From assembly GCA_020846135.1 (NCBI GenBank), contig JADLEK010000009.1, positions 1 to 64,000 on the forward strand: a stretch of 64,000 nt of DNA, written 5' to 3'. Below are positions 55,907 to 64,000 of the stretch, in pieces. Made by a program: the position numbers and the translations under genes. Position 1 is the first letter of the stretch; each line of letters begins with the position of its first letter. The DNA is from Gammaproteobacteria bacterium. GTDB lineage: Bacteria; Pseudomonadota; Gammaproteobacteria; Competibacterales; Competibacteraceae. The notes under the pieces are model-generated. The model ran no database searches. It was not told the origin of the DNA and saw nothing but the letters and a program-made list of their open reading frames with translations.

Positions 55907-56566
55907 TCAGTTCCAGAACCCGTGTTCGCGCAGCAACGCCTCAGTCAATGCGCCGCTGCCCGGTTGTGCGGCCCGCTCGCCTAGTAGTAGCCGCTCCAGA
56001 TAGCGGGCAATCAAGTCTACTTCCAGATTGACCCGCTGCCCGATTTTAAAATCCGCCAAGGTAGTTTCGATCAGGGTATGCGGGACGATGTTGAGTTCAA
56101 AAGCCGCGCCTTCAACCCGGTTCACGGTCAGGCTCACGCCGTCCACGCAAATCGAGCCTTTTTCAGCGATGTAGCGGGCGAGCGTATCCAGGGCCTGAAT
56201 CCGCAACCGCCACGAGCGGCCATCCAGTTGCCAGGCCGTGACCATGCCCATGCTGTCGACGTGGCCGCTGACCAGATGGCCGCCCAGCCGGGTAGTCGGA
56301 GTGAGAGCTTTTTCCAGGTTAACTTTCATCCCGGGGGCGGCGGCGCCGAGGATGGTCCGCTCTAGGGTCTCGCGGGAAGCGTCCGCCCAGAATCCATCGC
56401 CAGGTAATTCCACCGCAGTCAGACAGACGCCGCTCACGGCGATGCTGTCGCCCAACTGCACATCGCTTAAATCCAGCTTGCCGGTGGCGATCCGCAAGCG
56501 AACGTCGCCGCTGCGGGGCTGAATCGCGGTAATGGTTCCGACTGCGGTAATAATGCCAGTGAACAT
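55907..56566 (-). CDS. ribE: Riboflavin synthase alpha chain
   Basis: This enzyme dismutates two lumazines to riboflavin. It is made of two tandem lumazine-binding repeats. The start MFTGIITAVGTI, then DSIAVSGVCLTAVEL and GSICVDGVSLTVNRVEG (second repeat), and HTLIETTLADFKIGQRVNLE identify it. The 219 residues are normal. It is five bases upstream of ribB. Confidence 0.96.
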   Translation of the reverse strand: MFTGIITAVGTITAIQPRSGDVRLRIATGKLDLSDVQLGDSIAVSGVCLTAVELPGDGFWADASRETLERTILGAAAPGMKVNLEKALTPTTRLGGHLVSGHVDSMGMVTAWQLDGRSWRLRIQALDTLARYIAEKGSICVDGVSLTVNRVEGAAFELNIVPHTLIETTLADFKIGQRVNLEVDLIARYLERLLLGERAAQPGSGALTEALLREHGFWN

Positions 56567-56640
56567 AGTGGGACTCTCAAAAATACAGGGTTAGGTAGGA
56601 GTGATTCAGGACAATCTGGTGAGTTGGGACAGCGCCAATT

Positions 56641-57246
56641 TTACGCCTCCAGATTAACCATCCTGATCAGGATTCCCATAATTTTTTTAACATTATCAAT
56701 GTAGTATTCCAGCCGGTCAATATAGACTACATCGCCTGCATATTTAAGAAACTTCCAGGTATTTCCAGTTGTAACGACTCCATAGATGCAACTCACCGCG
56801 TTTCCTTCCCGGTCGTTAAAGATCTGTACAGCAATCATTTCAGCAATACACTGGCCGAGACCGGCCGTAACTTGCTCATTTTTAGCTTCAACAATCGCTA
56901 CTACTGGGGCGCTTAAGTAAAACTGCTCCGATGATTTGCTCAAGAGATAGTCACAGAATCCGTTTAAATCCCGGTCCTTATCAACATCCAGATTAATGCC
57001 GGAAAACAGGCCCATCTGATCGTTGAGCTGGCGCTTTAATTCCAGCAGGACGTTGGCAATAATCAGTTCTGATCGGGCTTTTTCGGTGCTAATAGCGAGT
57101 GCAAGCGGTACGTTATAATGAAGCGTTGTGCGGAGATATTCGCTAATCTCCATTTCTGCGATGGTCGAGAACAGATCCCGACTTTCAATAATAGTGAGAT
57201 TGAATTCCTGCTTAACCCGTTTAAGAGTAAAATTGCTGTATGACAT
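56641..57246 (-). CDS. PD-(D/E)XK nuclease-like orphan protein
   Basis: This 201-residue cytosolic protein carries the order of a PD-(D/E)XK fold. An N-terminal helix with Glu (EKARSELIIANVLLELKRQ) is followed by GFCDYLLSKS (Asp), PVVAIVEAKNE (E-x-K) and a helix QCIAEMIAVQIF. It resembles hypothetical proteins widespread in cyanobacteria. A strong AAGGAG lies eight bases before the ATG, and the gene is less GC-rich than its neighbours. It is inserted between ribD and ribE, breaking the riboflavin cluster. Function is unknown; nuclease activity is only inferred. Confidence 0.7.
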   Translation of the reverse strand: MSYSNFTLKRVKQEFNLTIIESRDLFSTIAEMEISEYLRTTLHYNVPLALAISTEKARSELIIANVLLELKRQLNDQMGLFSGINLDVDKDRDLNGFCDYLLSKSSEQFYLSAPVVAIVEAKNEQVTAGLGQCIAEMIAVQIFNDREGNAVSCIYGVVTTGNTWKFLKYAGDVVYIDRLEYYIDNVKKIMGILIRMVNLEA

Positions 57247-57303
57247 CGCGATTTCTCCTTAATAAGCGCATCAAACCAGTACAGCGGGGATGACTTATTT
57301 TTA

Positions 57304-58410
57304 TCATTGATTAACAACAGGATTTTTCGCTAGGGTGAAAATAAACCGCCAATCCTTGCCCACCGCCCTGGTTTCAATCAGCTCCAATTCCCGGCGATCC
57401 TGCATCCGGGTCAATTCCGGCAACTGGAACAGACCCCGCGCTTTATCGCCGAGCAGGAGTGGGGCCAGATAAATCACCAGTTCATCTACCAATCCGGCCT
57501 GCAACAGCGCCCCCGCCAGCGTCGGGCCGCTTTCCACCTGAACTTCATTGCATTCGCGGCGAGCCAGTTCCGCCATAACCGCCAGTAAGTCTAGGCCGTG
57601 CCCCGCTTTTGGAACAACGACGAGATCCGCGTCCGCCACCCGCAATGATGCTTGCCGATCCGGATCAGCGCCGGCGGTGAAAATCAGCATGGAGCCGGGT
57701 AATTGCAAAATTTTTGCCGTTGGCGGCGTGTGTAATTCACTGTCGAGAATCACCCGCAGCGGCTGGCGGGAAACCTCCGGCAGGCGGACATTGAGGCCGG
57801 GATCATCGGCCAGTACCGTGCCGATCCCGGTCAGTATCGCGGAACTCCGCGCCCGCCATCGCTGTACATCCTGCCGGGCCACCGCACCAGTCAGCCATTG
57901 ACTCTCACCCGAAGCCAGTGCGGTGCGTCCGTCCAGACTCATCGCCAGCTTGACCCGCACCCAGGGCCGACCGGTGGTCATGCGCTGGATGAAGCCGGGA
58001 TTCAGCGCCCGCGCTTCGGTTTCGAGCAATCCGCATTCCACGGCCACCCCGGCCTTAGCCAGAATCGCCAGACCCTGGCCGGACACTTGCGGATTGGGAT
58101 CGCGCATCGCCGCGACGACTCGCGCCACTCCCGCCTGCAACAGCGCATCGGTGCAAGGCGGGGTGCGTCCATGGTGGCAGCATGGTTCGAGCGTGACATA
58201 GGCGGTTGCGCCCCGCGCCCGGTCGCCGGCAGCGTCCAGCGCGATCACTTCCGCGTGCGCTTCGCCGGCCTGCTCATGCCAACCCTCACCGACGATGTCA
58301 TCATCCCGAACCAGCACGCAGCCGACCCGGGGATTGGGATCGGCGCTATACAGTCCGCGCCGGGCCAGCGTCAGCGCACGGGCCATGTAGCGGTAGTCGG
58401 CGGCGGACAT
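57304..58410 (-). CDS. ribD: Bifunctional riboflavin deaminase/reductase RibD
   Basis: RibD deaminates and reduces the pyrimidine intermediate of riboflavin synthesis. The N-terminal deaminase has the zinc site HAEVIAL and EPCCHHGRTPPC. The reductase half starts near RPWVRVKLAMSLDGRTAL and continues through GIGTVLADDPGLNVR, VESGPTLAGALLQAGLVDEL and YLAPLLLGD. The 368 residues are normal. nrdR, which usually precedes ribD after glyA, is absent. glyA lies 12 bases upstream. Confidence 0.95.
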   Translation of the reverse strand: MSAADYRYMARALTLARRGLYSADPNPRVGCVLVRDDDIVGEGWHEQAGEAHAEVIALDAAGDRARGATAYVTLEPCCHHGRTPPCTDALLQAGVARVVAAMRDPNPQVSGQGLAILAKAGVAVECGLLETEARALNPGFIQRMTTGRPWVRVKLAMSLDGRTALASGESQWLTGAVARQDVQRWRARSSAILTGIGTVLADDPGLNVRLPEVSRQPLRVILDSELHTPPTAKILQLPGSMLIFTAGADPDRQASLRVADADLVVVPKAGHGLDLLAVMAELARRECNEVQVESGPTLAGALLQAGLVDELVIYLAPLLLGDKARGLFQLPELTRMQDRRELELIETRAVGKDWRFIFTLAKNPVVNQ

Positions 58411-58422
58411 CGGGGACAGCGA

Positions 58423-59676
58423 TCAGCCGTATACCGGGAACCGGGCGCACAGTTCCGCGACTTGGGCGCGCACCCGGTCATTCACCGCTTCGTTGTCCAG
58501 ATCGTCGAGGATGTCGCAGATCCAGCCGGTGACCTCCCGACATTCCCGTTCCTTGAAACCGCGAGTAGTAATGGCCGGCGAACCGATGCGGATGCCGCTG
58601 GTGACAAACGGCGATTGCGGATCATTCGGCACCGCGTTTTTGTTGACCGTAATGTGGGCGCGGCCCAGCGCGGCGTCAGCGGCTTTGCCGGTCAGGCCCT
58701 TGGCGATTAAATCAACCAGGAACAGATGGTTGTCGGTGCCGCCGGACACAATGGCATAGCCGCGCTCCATGAACATTCCCGCCATGACCCGCGCATTGGC
58801 GATCACCTGCTTCTGGTAATCGACAAACTCCGGTTGCAACGCCTCCAGAAACGCGACCGCCTTCGCGGCGATGACGTGCATCAGCGGTCCGCCCTGAGTG
58901 CCGGGGAACACCAGCGAATTGAATTTCTTTTCGAGATCGGGATTGGCGCGGGCCAGAATCAGTCCGCCACGGGGGCCGCGCAAGGTCTTATGGGTCGTAG
59001 TGGTAACTACGTCAGCCACCGGGATCGGGTTGGGATAGACGCCCGCCGCGACCAACCCGGCGACATGGGCCATGTCTACGAACAGATAAGCCCCGACCTG
59101 ATCGGCGATGGTGCGGAACCGTTGCCAGTCGATGATCCGCGAATAGGCAGAGAAACCGGCGACGATCATTTTGGGTCGGCATTCCAGCGCCAGCCGTTCC
59201 ACCTGCGCGTAGTCAATTTCACCGGTGGCTTCATCGATCCCGTATTGCACGGCCTGATAGAGCCGACCCGAAAAGTTGACCTTGGCTCCGTGGGTTAAGT
59301 GGCCGCCGTGGGCCAGACTCATGCCGAGGATGGTTTCGCCCGGTTCGACCAGAGCCATGTACACCGCCGCATTAGCCTGCGACCCGGAATGCGGCTGGAC
59401 GTTGGCGTAGTCGGCCTTGAACAGTTGCTTGGCCCGGTCAATCGCCAGTTGTTCAGCGATGTCCACGAACTCGCAGCCGCCGTAATAGCGCTTGCCGGGA
59501 TAGCCTTCGGCGTATTTGTTGGTCAGCACCGAACCCTGGGCTTCCAACACCCGGGGACTGGCGTAGTTTTCCGAAGCGATCAGCTCGATATGAGCTTCCT
59601 GACGCTGTTTCTCGCCTTGTAGGGCGGCCCACAGCGCGTTGTCAAAACCGGCAATTCGCATCTCTCGACTGAACAT
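58423..59676 (-). CDS. glyA: Serine hydroxymethyltransferase
   Basis: GlyA interconverts serine and glycine and supplies methylene-THF, using PLP. The 417-residue protein has [34 protein letters not shown], and the PLP-lysine motif [16 protein letters not shown]. The start at 59676 ([12 protein letters not shown]) has GAGG six bases upstream. An earlier TTG at 59682 is unlikely. Confidence 0.97.
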   Translation of the reverse strand: MFSREMRIAGFDNALWAALQGEKQRQEAHIELIASENYASPRVLEAQGSVLTNKYAEGYPGKRYYGGCEFVDIAEQLAIDRAKQLFKADYANVQPHSGSQANAAVYMALVEPGETILGMSLAHGGHLTHGAKVNFSGRLYQAVQYGIDEATGEIDYAQVERLALECRPKMIVAGFSAYSRIIDWQRFRTIADQVGAYLFVDMAHVAGLVAAGVYPNPIPVADVVTTTTHKTLRGPRGGLILARANPDLEKKFNSLVFPGTQGGPLMHVIAAKAVAFLEALQPEFVDYQKQVIANARVMAGMFMERGYAIVSGGTDNHLFLVDLIAKGLTGKAADAALGRAHITVNKNAVPNDPQSPFVTSGIRIGSPAITTRGFKERECREVTGWICDILDDLDNEAVNDRVRAQVAELCARFPVYG

Positions 59677-59996
59677 TCGCAACCTCGGTCAAAGCAGACG
59701 CCCACGCCTCGGTCAAGGTCAATGGGCAGGTCATGGAAAACGGGCAATACTACCGCTATGCGCGGATAAAGCCAAAATAGCCTGCGGGATGCCATCGCCA
59801 ACGATCCGTCTTCAACAGGGTTGGTATCGGCGTAACCTACTACGAAGAAACTCACCGATTCGCGGCTGCTGGTTCGTCGCAGCGGCAGTCCCAACCAGGA
59901 AAATTCAGACTGGGAGCAGCGGTAAAAAATGAACCGATAACGGCTTAATCCTAGAATCAATCATCTCAATTTCACCAACCCAAAGGCGCCCAACTT
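59677..59996. other. Gap between glyA and the toxin-antitoxin remnant
   Basis: No intact gene is seen in these 320 bases. A plus-strand frame reads VKVNGQVMENGQYYRYARIKPK and ends at TAG 59778-59780. It looks protein-like and could be the tail of a lost gene, but it has no start. On the minus strand GACCGAGG is repeated just upstream of glyA. No glycine riboswitch core is recognisable. Confidence 0.35.
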
Positions 59997-60209
59997 ATGG
60001 CTACGCAATTCGCGATCAATCCTGCCGGCGAGCGGGTTTCCGTGATTATTCCAATGGCTGAGTATCAACGGCTATTGGAGGCCGCCGCCGAGGATGAAAC
60101 TGCATTCCTGCTGCGTGAACCTAACGGGAGCATTCTTCGCTAGTGTCTTGATGATGTAAGGCATGGGCGGAATGTGCAGGAACGGGAGTTGTTATCCGAT
60201 GAGGATTGA
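59997..60209 (+). pseudogene. YefM-like antitoxin with an in-frame amber stop
   Basis: ATG 59997 opens MATQFAINPAGERVSVIIPM, then AEYQRLLEAAAEDETAFLLR, which resembles the Phd/YefM antitoxin region before the toxin-binding helix. TAG at 60141-60143 cuts it after 48 residues. The same frame continues CLDDVRHGRNVQERELLSDED to TGA 60207-60209, the acidic end expected of such antitoxins. One CAG-to-TAG change would explain it. Its end overlaps the toxin start by 11 bases. Confidence 0.7.
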
Positions 60210-60372
60210 ATTTCATGAAATTGCATAGGCTGATTATCTTGATTGGCAACAAATCAACAAGGCTATTCTCAAGCGGATCAATCTGCTGATTAAAGAAATT
60301 CGGGACCGGTTTAGTGCAATAATTTTATTCGTAAACACTTCACAACTAAAAAAGTGCCTGCGGTTGCTTTAG
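60199..60372 (+). pseudogene. YoeB/RelE-like toxin remnant
   Basis: From ATG 60199 the frame reads MRIEFHEIA, TAG (60226-60228, where family members usually have Trp), then ADYLDWQQINKAILKRINLL and IKEIRDRF. This matches the first half of Txe/YoeB toxins. The catalytic C-terminal half (GIGKPEPL and the WSRRI/HR end) is missing; unrelated codons run to TAG 60370. The toxin is dead by both nonsense change and truncation, so loss of the antitoxin is harmless. Confidence 0.75.
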
Positions 60373-60499
60373 GCATTTTGAAAGAATGGCTATGTTGGGA
60401 GCGAATGTTGAAAATCCAAAGCCTACCTGCCTTTTTGATCTTATTTATAAATCAGTAAGTTGGAGAATAATTGGACTGAACCAGCACCCAATTTTCAGA

Positions 60500-60537
60500 C
60501 CTTTGAGGAATCACAAGTTATGGCGGGGTGAAGTATA
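60500..60537. repeat. Palindromic dispersed repeat, copy 2
   Basis: CTTTGA-GGAA-TCACAAG and the ~20 bases after it match the segment at 331-368 at most positions, though the right arm has diverged. It lies downstream of the dead toxin. The stretch from 60373 to 60600 holds no recognisable gene. Confidence 0.5.
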
Positions 60538-60607
60538 AACCAGAGCGAAGGGATCATCAGTTGCTGCGACTCGCTTAATCAGCTACGGATTCCATGCGAC
60601 CAGACGC

Positions 60608-60635
60608 AAAAAACCCGGCAAACGCCGGGTTTTTT
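60608..60635. terminator. Bidirectional rho-independent terminator
   Basis: The stem CCCGGC/GCCGGG (60614-60619 and 60624-60629, loop AAAC) is flanked by A6 on the left and T6 on the right, so it can terminate in both directions. It lies 38 bases after the stop of the small minus-strand membrane gene, its probable target. Confidence 0.85.
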
Positions 60636-60673
60636 ATCAATTAAAATTAAAAATCAGTTAGATATGTTCAGCT

Positions 60674-60877
60674 TCAAGCCGCCGATAATGGCGCTTTTAC
60701 ATGCAATAAACTGTCTTCAACCCACTTCCGGGCATTGGGAAACAGGGTCGAAACCACTGCGCCCACTGGCAGCAGCACCAAACCTGCGCCAATCAGCGCC
60801 ACAATCCAGAACCCTAATAACGGCGATAACGCCAGAACCAGCATCGAAAACGCAGCTACCTTGATCAGTTCTTTCAT
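60674..60877 (-). CDS. Small two-helix membrane protein
   Basis: The 67-residue product starts MKELIKVAAFSMLVLALSPL. It has two membrane helices (about 5-23 and 24-45) and a short cytosolic tail (LFPNARKWVEDSLLHVKAPL). I recognise no family. The terminator right behind it and the protein-like composition support a real gene; the ribosome site is weak. The 195 bases upstream (60878-61072) hold nothing clear besides an A8 run. Confidence 0.6.
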   Translation of the reverse strand: MKELIKVAAFSMLVLALSPLLGFWIVALIGAGLVLLPVGAVVSTLFPNARKWVEDSLLHVKAPLSAA

Positions 60878-61072
60878 CTCATTTAACGCGGCGAAACCCC
60901 ATCCTTTTGGGACAAAGAGCAGTCGCGCCCTCCAAGTTATTCATTTTACGAAACCTAATTTCATTCAGCATTCAGGTGCAACGCCAAACTTGGATTTGGT
61001 TATAGCAAAAAAAATGATGCAGCGCAATAAATTTTGATCAATCGCTACCATGGCCTGATGAAACTCAGGAAG

Positions 61073-62275
61073 TTATGGCGATGGATCAATCGCGAGATCG
61101 AAGCCGACGCAGGGATCAAGCGTCGTGATCAGCAGGGTAGCGGCATGAAGGATCGTCGCCTGTTGCACGGGCCATGCACCGATCAACCCCTGGATCAACG
61201 GCCCATCCGGGTGAAAATTCCATTCGGTCGGGGCCAGAATCCGGTATTGGCGCACTTGCCCCGCCCCGATGTCCACCCAATGCGTCAAACGGCCTCTGGC
61301 GCATTCCACCAGGCCCAGTCCAGCCCCGGTCGCTGTGGTTTCCAGCGTTGTCGCCGGTTGTTCCACGATCTGATGCCAATCATCATGCAACTCGGCCAGC
61401 AACGCCCGGCTCTCCAGCGCCCGCGCCGCCCACCGGGTGAGCAACCCGTTCCCGTAGTCAGCGCGAAGTGCGGCGATCAGCGGCTCCTCCCAACGTCGGG
61501 CCAAAGCGCCGGTCTCATATACCGCGCCCTCCCAATCAGGCCGGGCGCAAAATGCCTGACCGTCATCGCCCGCCAGCCGCTGCGCCAGCCGTTCCGGATC
61601 GAAGATCGGCAATGGCGGGATCGCGCACCGGCCAAAATCAGCCAGGCCGCAATCCCGCACCCGCCGCAATAGGGCTGCTACCGGCGTAGCCGCCTGATCC
61701 AGCCAATGATCAAAATCCTGCCGTTCCTGCCAGGGTTGCCCCGGCACTGATTCACCCCAAATCGCCGGCTGGAGACATTCCGCGATTGCAGCCAGCGTCG
61801 CTGCCAGGCCGGCCTGATCGGGCCGCAACGGCGCGCCGCCAATCCGGTTCCAGAACGGATCGGGGAACAGTTGCGGACGCAACGCCACGATCAGGAGTCG
61901 CAAGCGTTTCAGGGTCTCGAAAGCGGGGGTAATGCCGATGCAGCGCGGTCCTTCCAGCAGCAATTGCCAAGCGGTTTGTTCGAGAGCCTCGGCGGCCACC
62001 AGAACATGACGGGCGGCGGTTTGGGGCGGGGCGGGGGTAAAGCCGAGCGCGGTTTCAACGGCGGTCAGACCGGCGACCGTCTGAGCCATGCCGCACAGAC
62101 TGAACAGGCGCGGCAACCGGTTGATAGCGGCGGCTGGTTCGCATCCGGCCAGCGCGGCGGCCAGTCCAACTGGACGGGTGGAATGCAGCGTGACCTTCTC
62201 GATGATGCCGCGCTGAATCTCAAGCCGGATTTGCAACCGGCCTTCGCCAGCCCAGCCGGGCATCTTCGGGGTCAA
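61073..62275 (-). CDS. HoxV/HupK-like [NiFe]-hydrogenase maturation scaffold
   Basis: This 400-residue protein is a relative of the hydrogenase large subunit that no longer carries a full active site. In the family, HoxV/HupK is thought to hold the Fe(CN)2CO unit during assembly. The first signature is reduced to FSLCGMAQ (one Cys instead of CxxC). The second is TLDPCVGFDLAI (DPCxxF instead of DPCxxC). The TEWNFHPDGPL segment resembles the large-subunit STWN region. Its start overlaps the HypC/HupF stop by four bases, and it ends the operon. Confidence 0.82.
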   Translation of the reverse strand: MTPKMPGWAGEGRLQIRLEIQRGIIEKVTLHSTRPVGLAAALAGCEPAAAINRLPRLFSLCGMAQTVAGLTAVETALGFTPAPPQTAARHVLVAAEALEQTAWQLLLEGPRCIGITPAFETLKRLRLLIVALRPQLFPDPFWNRIGGAPLRPDQAGLAATLAAIAECLQPAIWGESVPGQPWQERQDFDHWLDQAATPVAALLRRVRDCGLADFGRCAIPPLPIFDPERLAQRLAGDDGQAFCARPDWEGAVYETGALARRWEEPLIAALRADYGNGLLTRWAARALESRALLAELHDDWHQIVEQPATTLETTATGAGLGLVECARGRLTHWVDIGAGQVRQYRILAPTEWNFHPDGPLIQGLIGAWPVQQATILHAATLLITTLDPCVGFDLAIDPSP

Positions 62276-62538
62276 TGCTCCAGCCAGGCTGCCGAATTCA
62301 CTGGTTCACGCTCATCGTTTGCGCCGAACAGTTCATCAAACAGGCCGTAGGCTTCCTGTGCCGCATCAGCGCTGATTTTTTCCACCGCCCAGGCGCGAGC
62401 CTGGAGAATCAGATAATCGCCGGGCGCAACATCCTCTCCCAGCAACATCAGGCTCACTTCCAACTGTTCGCCGTAACGCTCCACCAGCGCGTTCGGGCCG
62501 CGCACCTCAATCACTCGGACCGGAATGGCGATGCACAT
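62272..62538 (-). CDS. HypC/HupF-family hydrogenase chaperone
   Basis: The 88-residue protein begins MCIAIPVRVIEVRG. The Cys2 exposed after Met removal binds the iron intermediate, and the OB-fold region GEDVAPGDYLILQARAWAVEKI follows. It carries the Fe(CN)2CO precursor to the large subunit. Its place among hup-type genes suggests HupF rather than the general HypC, but the sequence alone does not separate them. It lies five bases after the protease gene. Confidence 0.88.
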   Translation of the reverse strand: MCIAIPVRVIEVRGPNALVERYGEQLEVSLMLLGEDVAPGDYLILQARAWAVEKISADAAQEAYGLFDELFGANDEREPVNSAAWLEH

Positions 62539-62543
62539 GACGG

Positions 62544-63029
62544 TCAGGCCCGGTGAGCCGGCGTCAGCGGCAAACCCAGTTCGGCCAAGGTCGCCGCCAA
62601 CTGCTCAAGCGCCGGTTGAATCGCAGCGGCGACCGGGGGCGACAGGTCGATGCCTAATTCCAGGTCGGCAGGAACAATGCCGATCAGGGTCACTGCCTTC
62701 GGCGCTTCATCGGTGAGCGTCAGCGTCGCCAATACTTCCGACAGGCCGAGTTGATGCGGCGAATAACGGGTTTGGAACAGGGTCGGTACTTGCCCATCAA
62801 CCAGCTTCACCACTGATCCCGGCGGCGATTCGATTTTCACGGCATCGCAAATCAGCAGATGGTCGCAACCAGCCAGGGTATCGAGCAAGTCCATCCCGAC
62901 CGTGCCGCCATCCACCACCTCGACACTCGCTGGCAGAACGTAACGCTCAGCGAATGCTTCGGCCACCCGCACCCCAACGCCCTCATCGCGCAGCAGAATA
63001 TTGCCCAGGCCCAGCACGATCACCCTCAC
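62544..63029 (-). CDS. [NiFe]-hydrogenase maturation endopeptidase (HyaD/HupD family)
   Basis: The protease clips the C-terminal peptide of the large subunit after nickel insertion. Family marks are VIVLGLGNILLRDEGVGVRV (with the Glu that senses nickel), VEVVDGGTVGMDLL (Asp) and SPHQLGL (His). The start is GTG 63029, overlapping the large-subunit stop as GTGA; a longer frame to 63098 is rejected. The product has 161 residues, normal for the family. Confidence 0.93.
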   Translation of the reverse strand: MRVIVLGLGNILLRDEGVGVRVAEAFAERYVLPASVEVVDGGTVGMDLLDTLAGCDHLLICDAVKIESPPGSVVKLVDGQVPTLFQTRYSPHQLGLSEVLATLTLTDEAPKAVTLIGIVPADLELGIDLSPPVAAAIQPALEQLAATLAELGLPLTPAHRA

Positions 63030-64000
63030 CCGAACGCCTTGACCTGCACGATGGGCCGCCGAGCGCCATCGACCAGATGAATCGCGCAGGCCAGACACGG
63101 ATCAAAGGAATGCACCGTCCGCAACACCTCCAACGGCAATTCGGGATTGGCGACCGGATTGTCCAACAGCGACGCCTCGTAAGGCCCTAGCGCATCGGCA
63201 TCATCGCGTGGGCCGGCGTTCCAAGTACTCGGCACCACCGCCTGATAGTTCTTGATCTTGCCGTTTTCGATCACCGCCCAATGCGACAGCACCCCACGCG
63301 GCGCTTCGTGATAGCCAAAGCCGCGAATCTCGCCCTTGGGGAAAACCGGCCGGTTGAAGGTCTCAAAATCGCCCTTGGCGATGTTGTTGATCAGCAGTTG
63401 CCATTGATTCTGCAACGATTCCAGCAATACCGCGCAACGCACCGCCCTGGCGGCGATCCGGCCAATGGTCGAGTGCAACGCCGCGACCGGAATCGGCGAA
63501 CCGGCTACCTTGCTGGCGATGTCCAGCACCCGGGTCAGATGGCGTTTGGTCGGCTCGTGACCGGCGGCGACCATCGCCAGCACATTGGCCAGCGGTCCCA
63601 CTTGCACCCGTTGATCGTAAAAGGTTGGGGCCTTGACCCAGGAATACTTGCCATCATCCTGAAATGCGGTGTGATGCGGGTTGGTCTGGCCGGCGTAGGG
63701 ATGCAGCGCTTTATCGCCGCCCTGGTACTCATACCAGGCGTGTTTGACGCTTTCCTTGACCCCGTCGCGAAAGTAGGCGTCCTGATAGGTGGTAATCGGT
63801 TTGAAACTGGCCAGATCGCCCTTGGCGATATAGCCGCCGGGCAGTTCAAACTGGGCGCCTTTGGTATCCAGCGGCAAATCCGGCACCGACAGGTAATCGG
63901 TGATGCCCGCGCCGTAACCGGTCCAGTCGGCGTACAACGCGCCCACCGCCGCCACATCGGGAATCATCGCCTGATTGACAAACTCGCTGAGCTTGTCGAT
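63026..64000 (-). CDS. [NiFe]-hydrogenase large subunit, partial (5' end outside window)
   Basis: The visible 324 residues are the C-terminal part of a group 1 (uptake, membrane-bound) large subunit. They include YADWTGYGAGITDYLS, GQTNPHHTAF, GRIAARAVRCAVLLESLQ and APRGVLSHWAVIENGKI. The VPSTWNAGPRD segment and the active-site motif DPCLACAIH follow, with LVDGARRPIVQVKAFG after it as the cleavable tail. The frame is open to the window edge (IDKLSEFVNQAMIPDV). It would bind the Ni-Fe(CN)2CO centre and oxidise H2 with a small subunit and cytochrome b expected upstream. Confidence 0.95.
   Translation of the reverse strand: MDKLSEFVNQAMIPDVAAVGALYADWTGYGAGITDYLSVPDLPLDTKGAQFELPGGYIAKGDLASFKPITTYQDAYFRDGVKESVKHAWYEYQGGDKALHPYAGQTNPHHTAFQDDGKYSWVKAPTFYDQRVQVGPLANVLAMVAAGHEPTKRHLTRVLDIASKVAGSPIPVAALHSTIGRIAARAVRCAVLLESLQNQWQLLINNIAKGDFETFNRPVFPKGEIRGFGYHEAPRGVLSHWAVIENGKIKNYQAVVPSTWNAGPRDDADALGPYEASLLDNPVANPELPLEVLRTVHSFDPCLACAIHLVDGARRPIVQVKAFG

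Noticed and set aside
55902..58422. Possible FMN riboswitch in front of the riboflavin genes
   Set aside because: Gaps between the genes are too short and no conserved FMN-element blocks are visible.
21302..60372. Several in-frame TAG codons in otherwise recognisable genes, as if TAG were recoded
   Set aside because: The same genes also have frameshifts, TGA stops or truncation, and TAG is a normal stop elsewhere (for example the beta-helix gene at 29851-29853). Decay is the simpler explanation.
1..64000. CRISPR arrays, rRNA, tRNA or prophage
   Set aside because: No regularly spaced repeats, no RNA gene signatures and no integrase or phage structural genes were seen.

Overview
The window comes from a GC-rich gammaproteobacterium. 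The evidence is the gene order: rpsB-tsf-pyrH-frr-uppS-cdsA-dxr-rseP-bamA-skp-lpxD-fabZ-lpxA, then hslVU next to ubiE/ubiB, ffh beside ccsA/corB-like genes, and the rib-nusB cluster. A relative of Candidatus Competibacter/Contendobacter would fit, but that is a guess from general impression and cannot be proven from 64 kb. Almost everything is chromosomal. There is no rRNA, tRNA, CRISPR array, complete insertion sequence or prophage that I can support.

Layout. 1-11 kb: a secreted Gly-rich protein overlapping tail-to-tail with an MFS transporter, a MOSC protein, and a minus-strand operon. That operon runs from a giant 1809-residue membrane protein through a small coupled gene to cbiG, cobJ and a small membrane protein. 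10.7-10.9 kb: two abutting inverted-repeat elements (MITE-like). 11-14.7 kb: envelope-glycan genes (WbpL/WecA-type initiating transferase and WbpM-type dehydratase) separated by a ParD/RelE-like toxin-antitoxin pair. 14.8-21.3 kb: ubiB, ubiE, a DUF971 gene, hslU and hslV (with a sigma-32-like promoter and an upstream terminator), and rimO. 21.3-29.9 kb: accessory region with a decayed PAS/HD-GYP gene, a three-module glycosyltransferase, an AT-rich acyltransferase 3 gene and a secreted beta-helix protein ending in three DUF5648-like repeats. 29.9-36.2 kb: ffh, a CcsA-like protein, a CNNM/CorC protein, a DJ-1 protein, and ubiV/ubiU of the oxygen-independent ubiquinone pathway. 36.7-49.2 kb: the long essential translation and envelope operon. 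49.5-53.1 kb: map and glnD. 53.3-59.7 kb: nusB, ribH, a BLUF photoreceptor pseudogene, ribB with a degenerate RibA domain, ribE, a nuclease-fold orphan, ribD and glyA. 60 kb: a decayed YefM/YoeB-like toxin-antitoxin pair. 61-64 kb: the 3' part of a [NiFe]-hydrogenase operon (large subunit cut by the window edge, maturation protease, HypC/HupF, HoxV/HupK-like scaffold).

How the parts work together. The housekeeping blocks are conventional and mostly translationally coupled (ATGA, GTGA or TGATG overlaps). The most interesting material lies between them. It includes palindromic repeat elements, two of them inside the reading frame of the giant membrane protein. It also includes decayed signalling genes (HD-GYP, BLUF), one intact and one dead toxin-antitoxin pair, and a probable surface-polysaccharide island. 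Metabolically the window points to facultative life: hydrogen oxidation, cobalamin synthesis and anaerobic ubiquinone synthesis alongside UbiB/UbiE.
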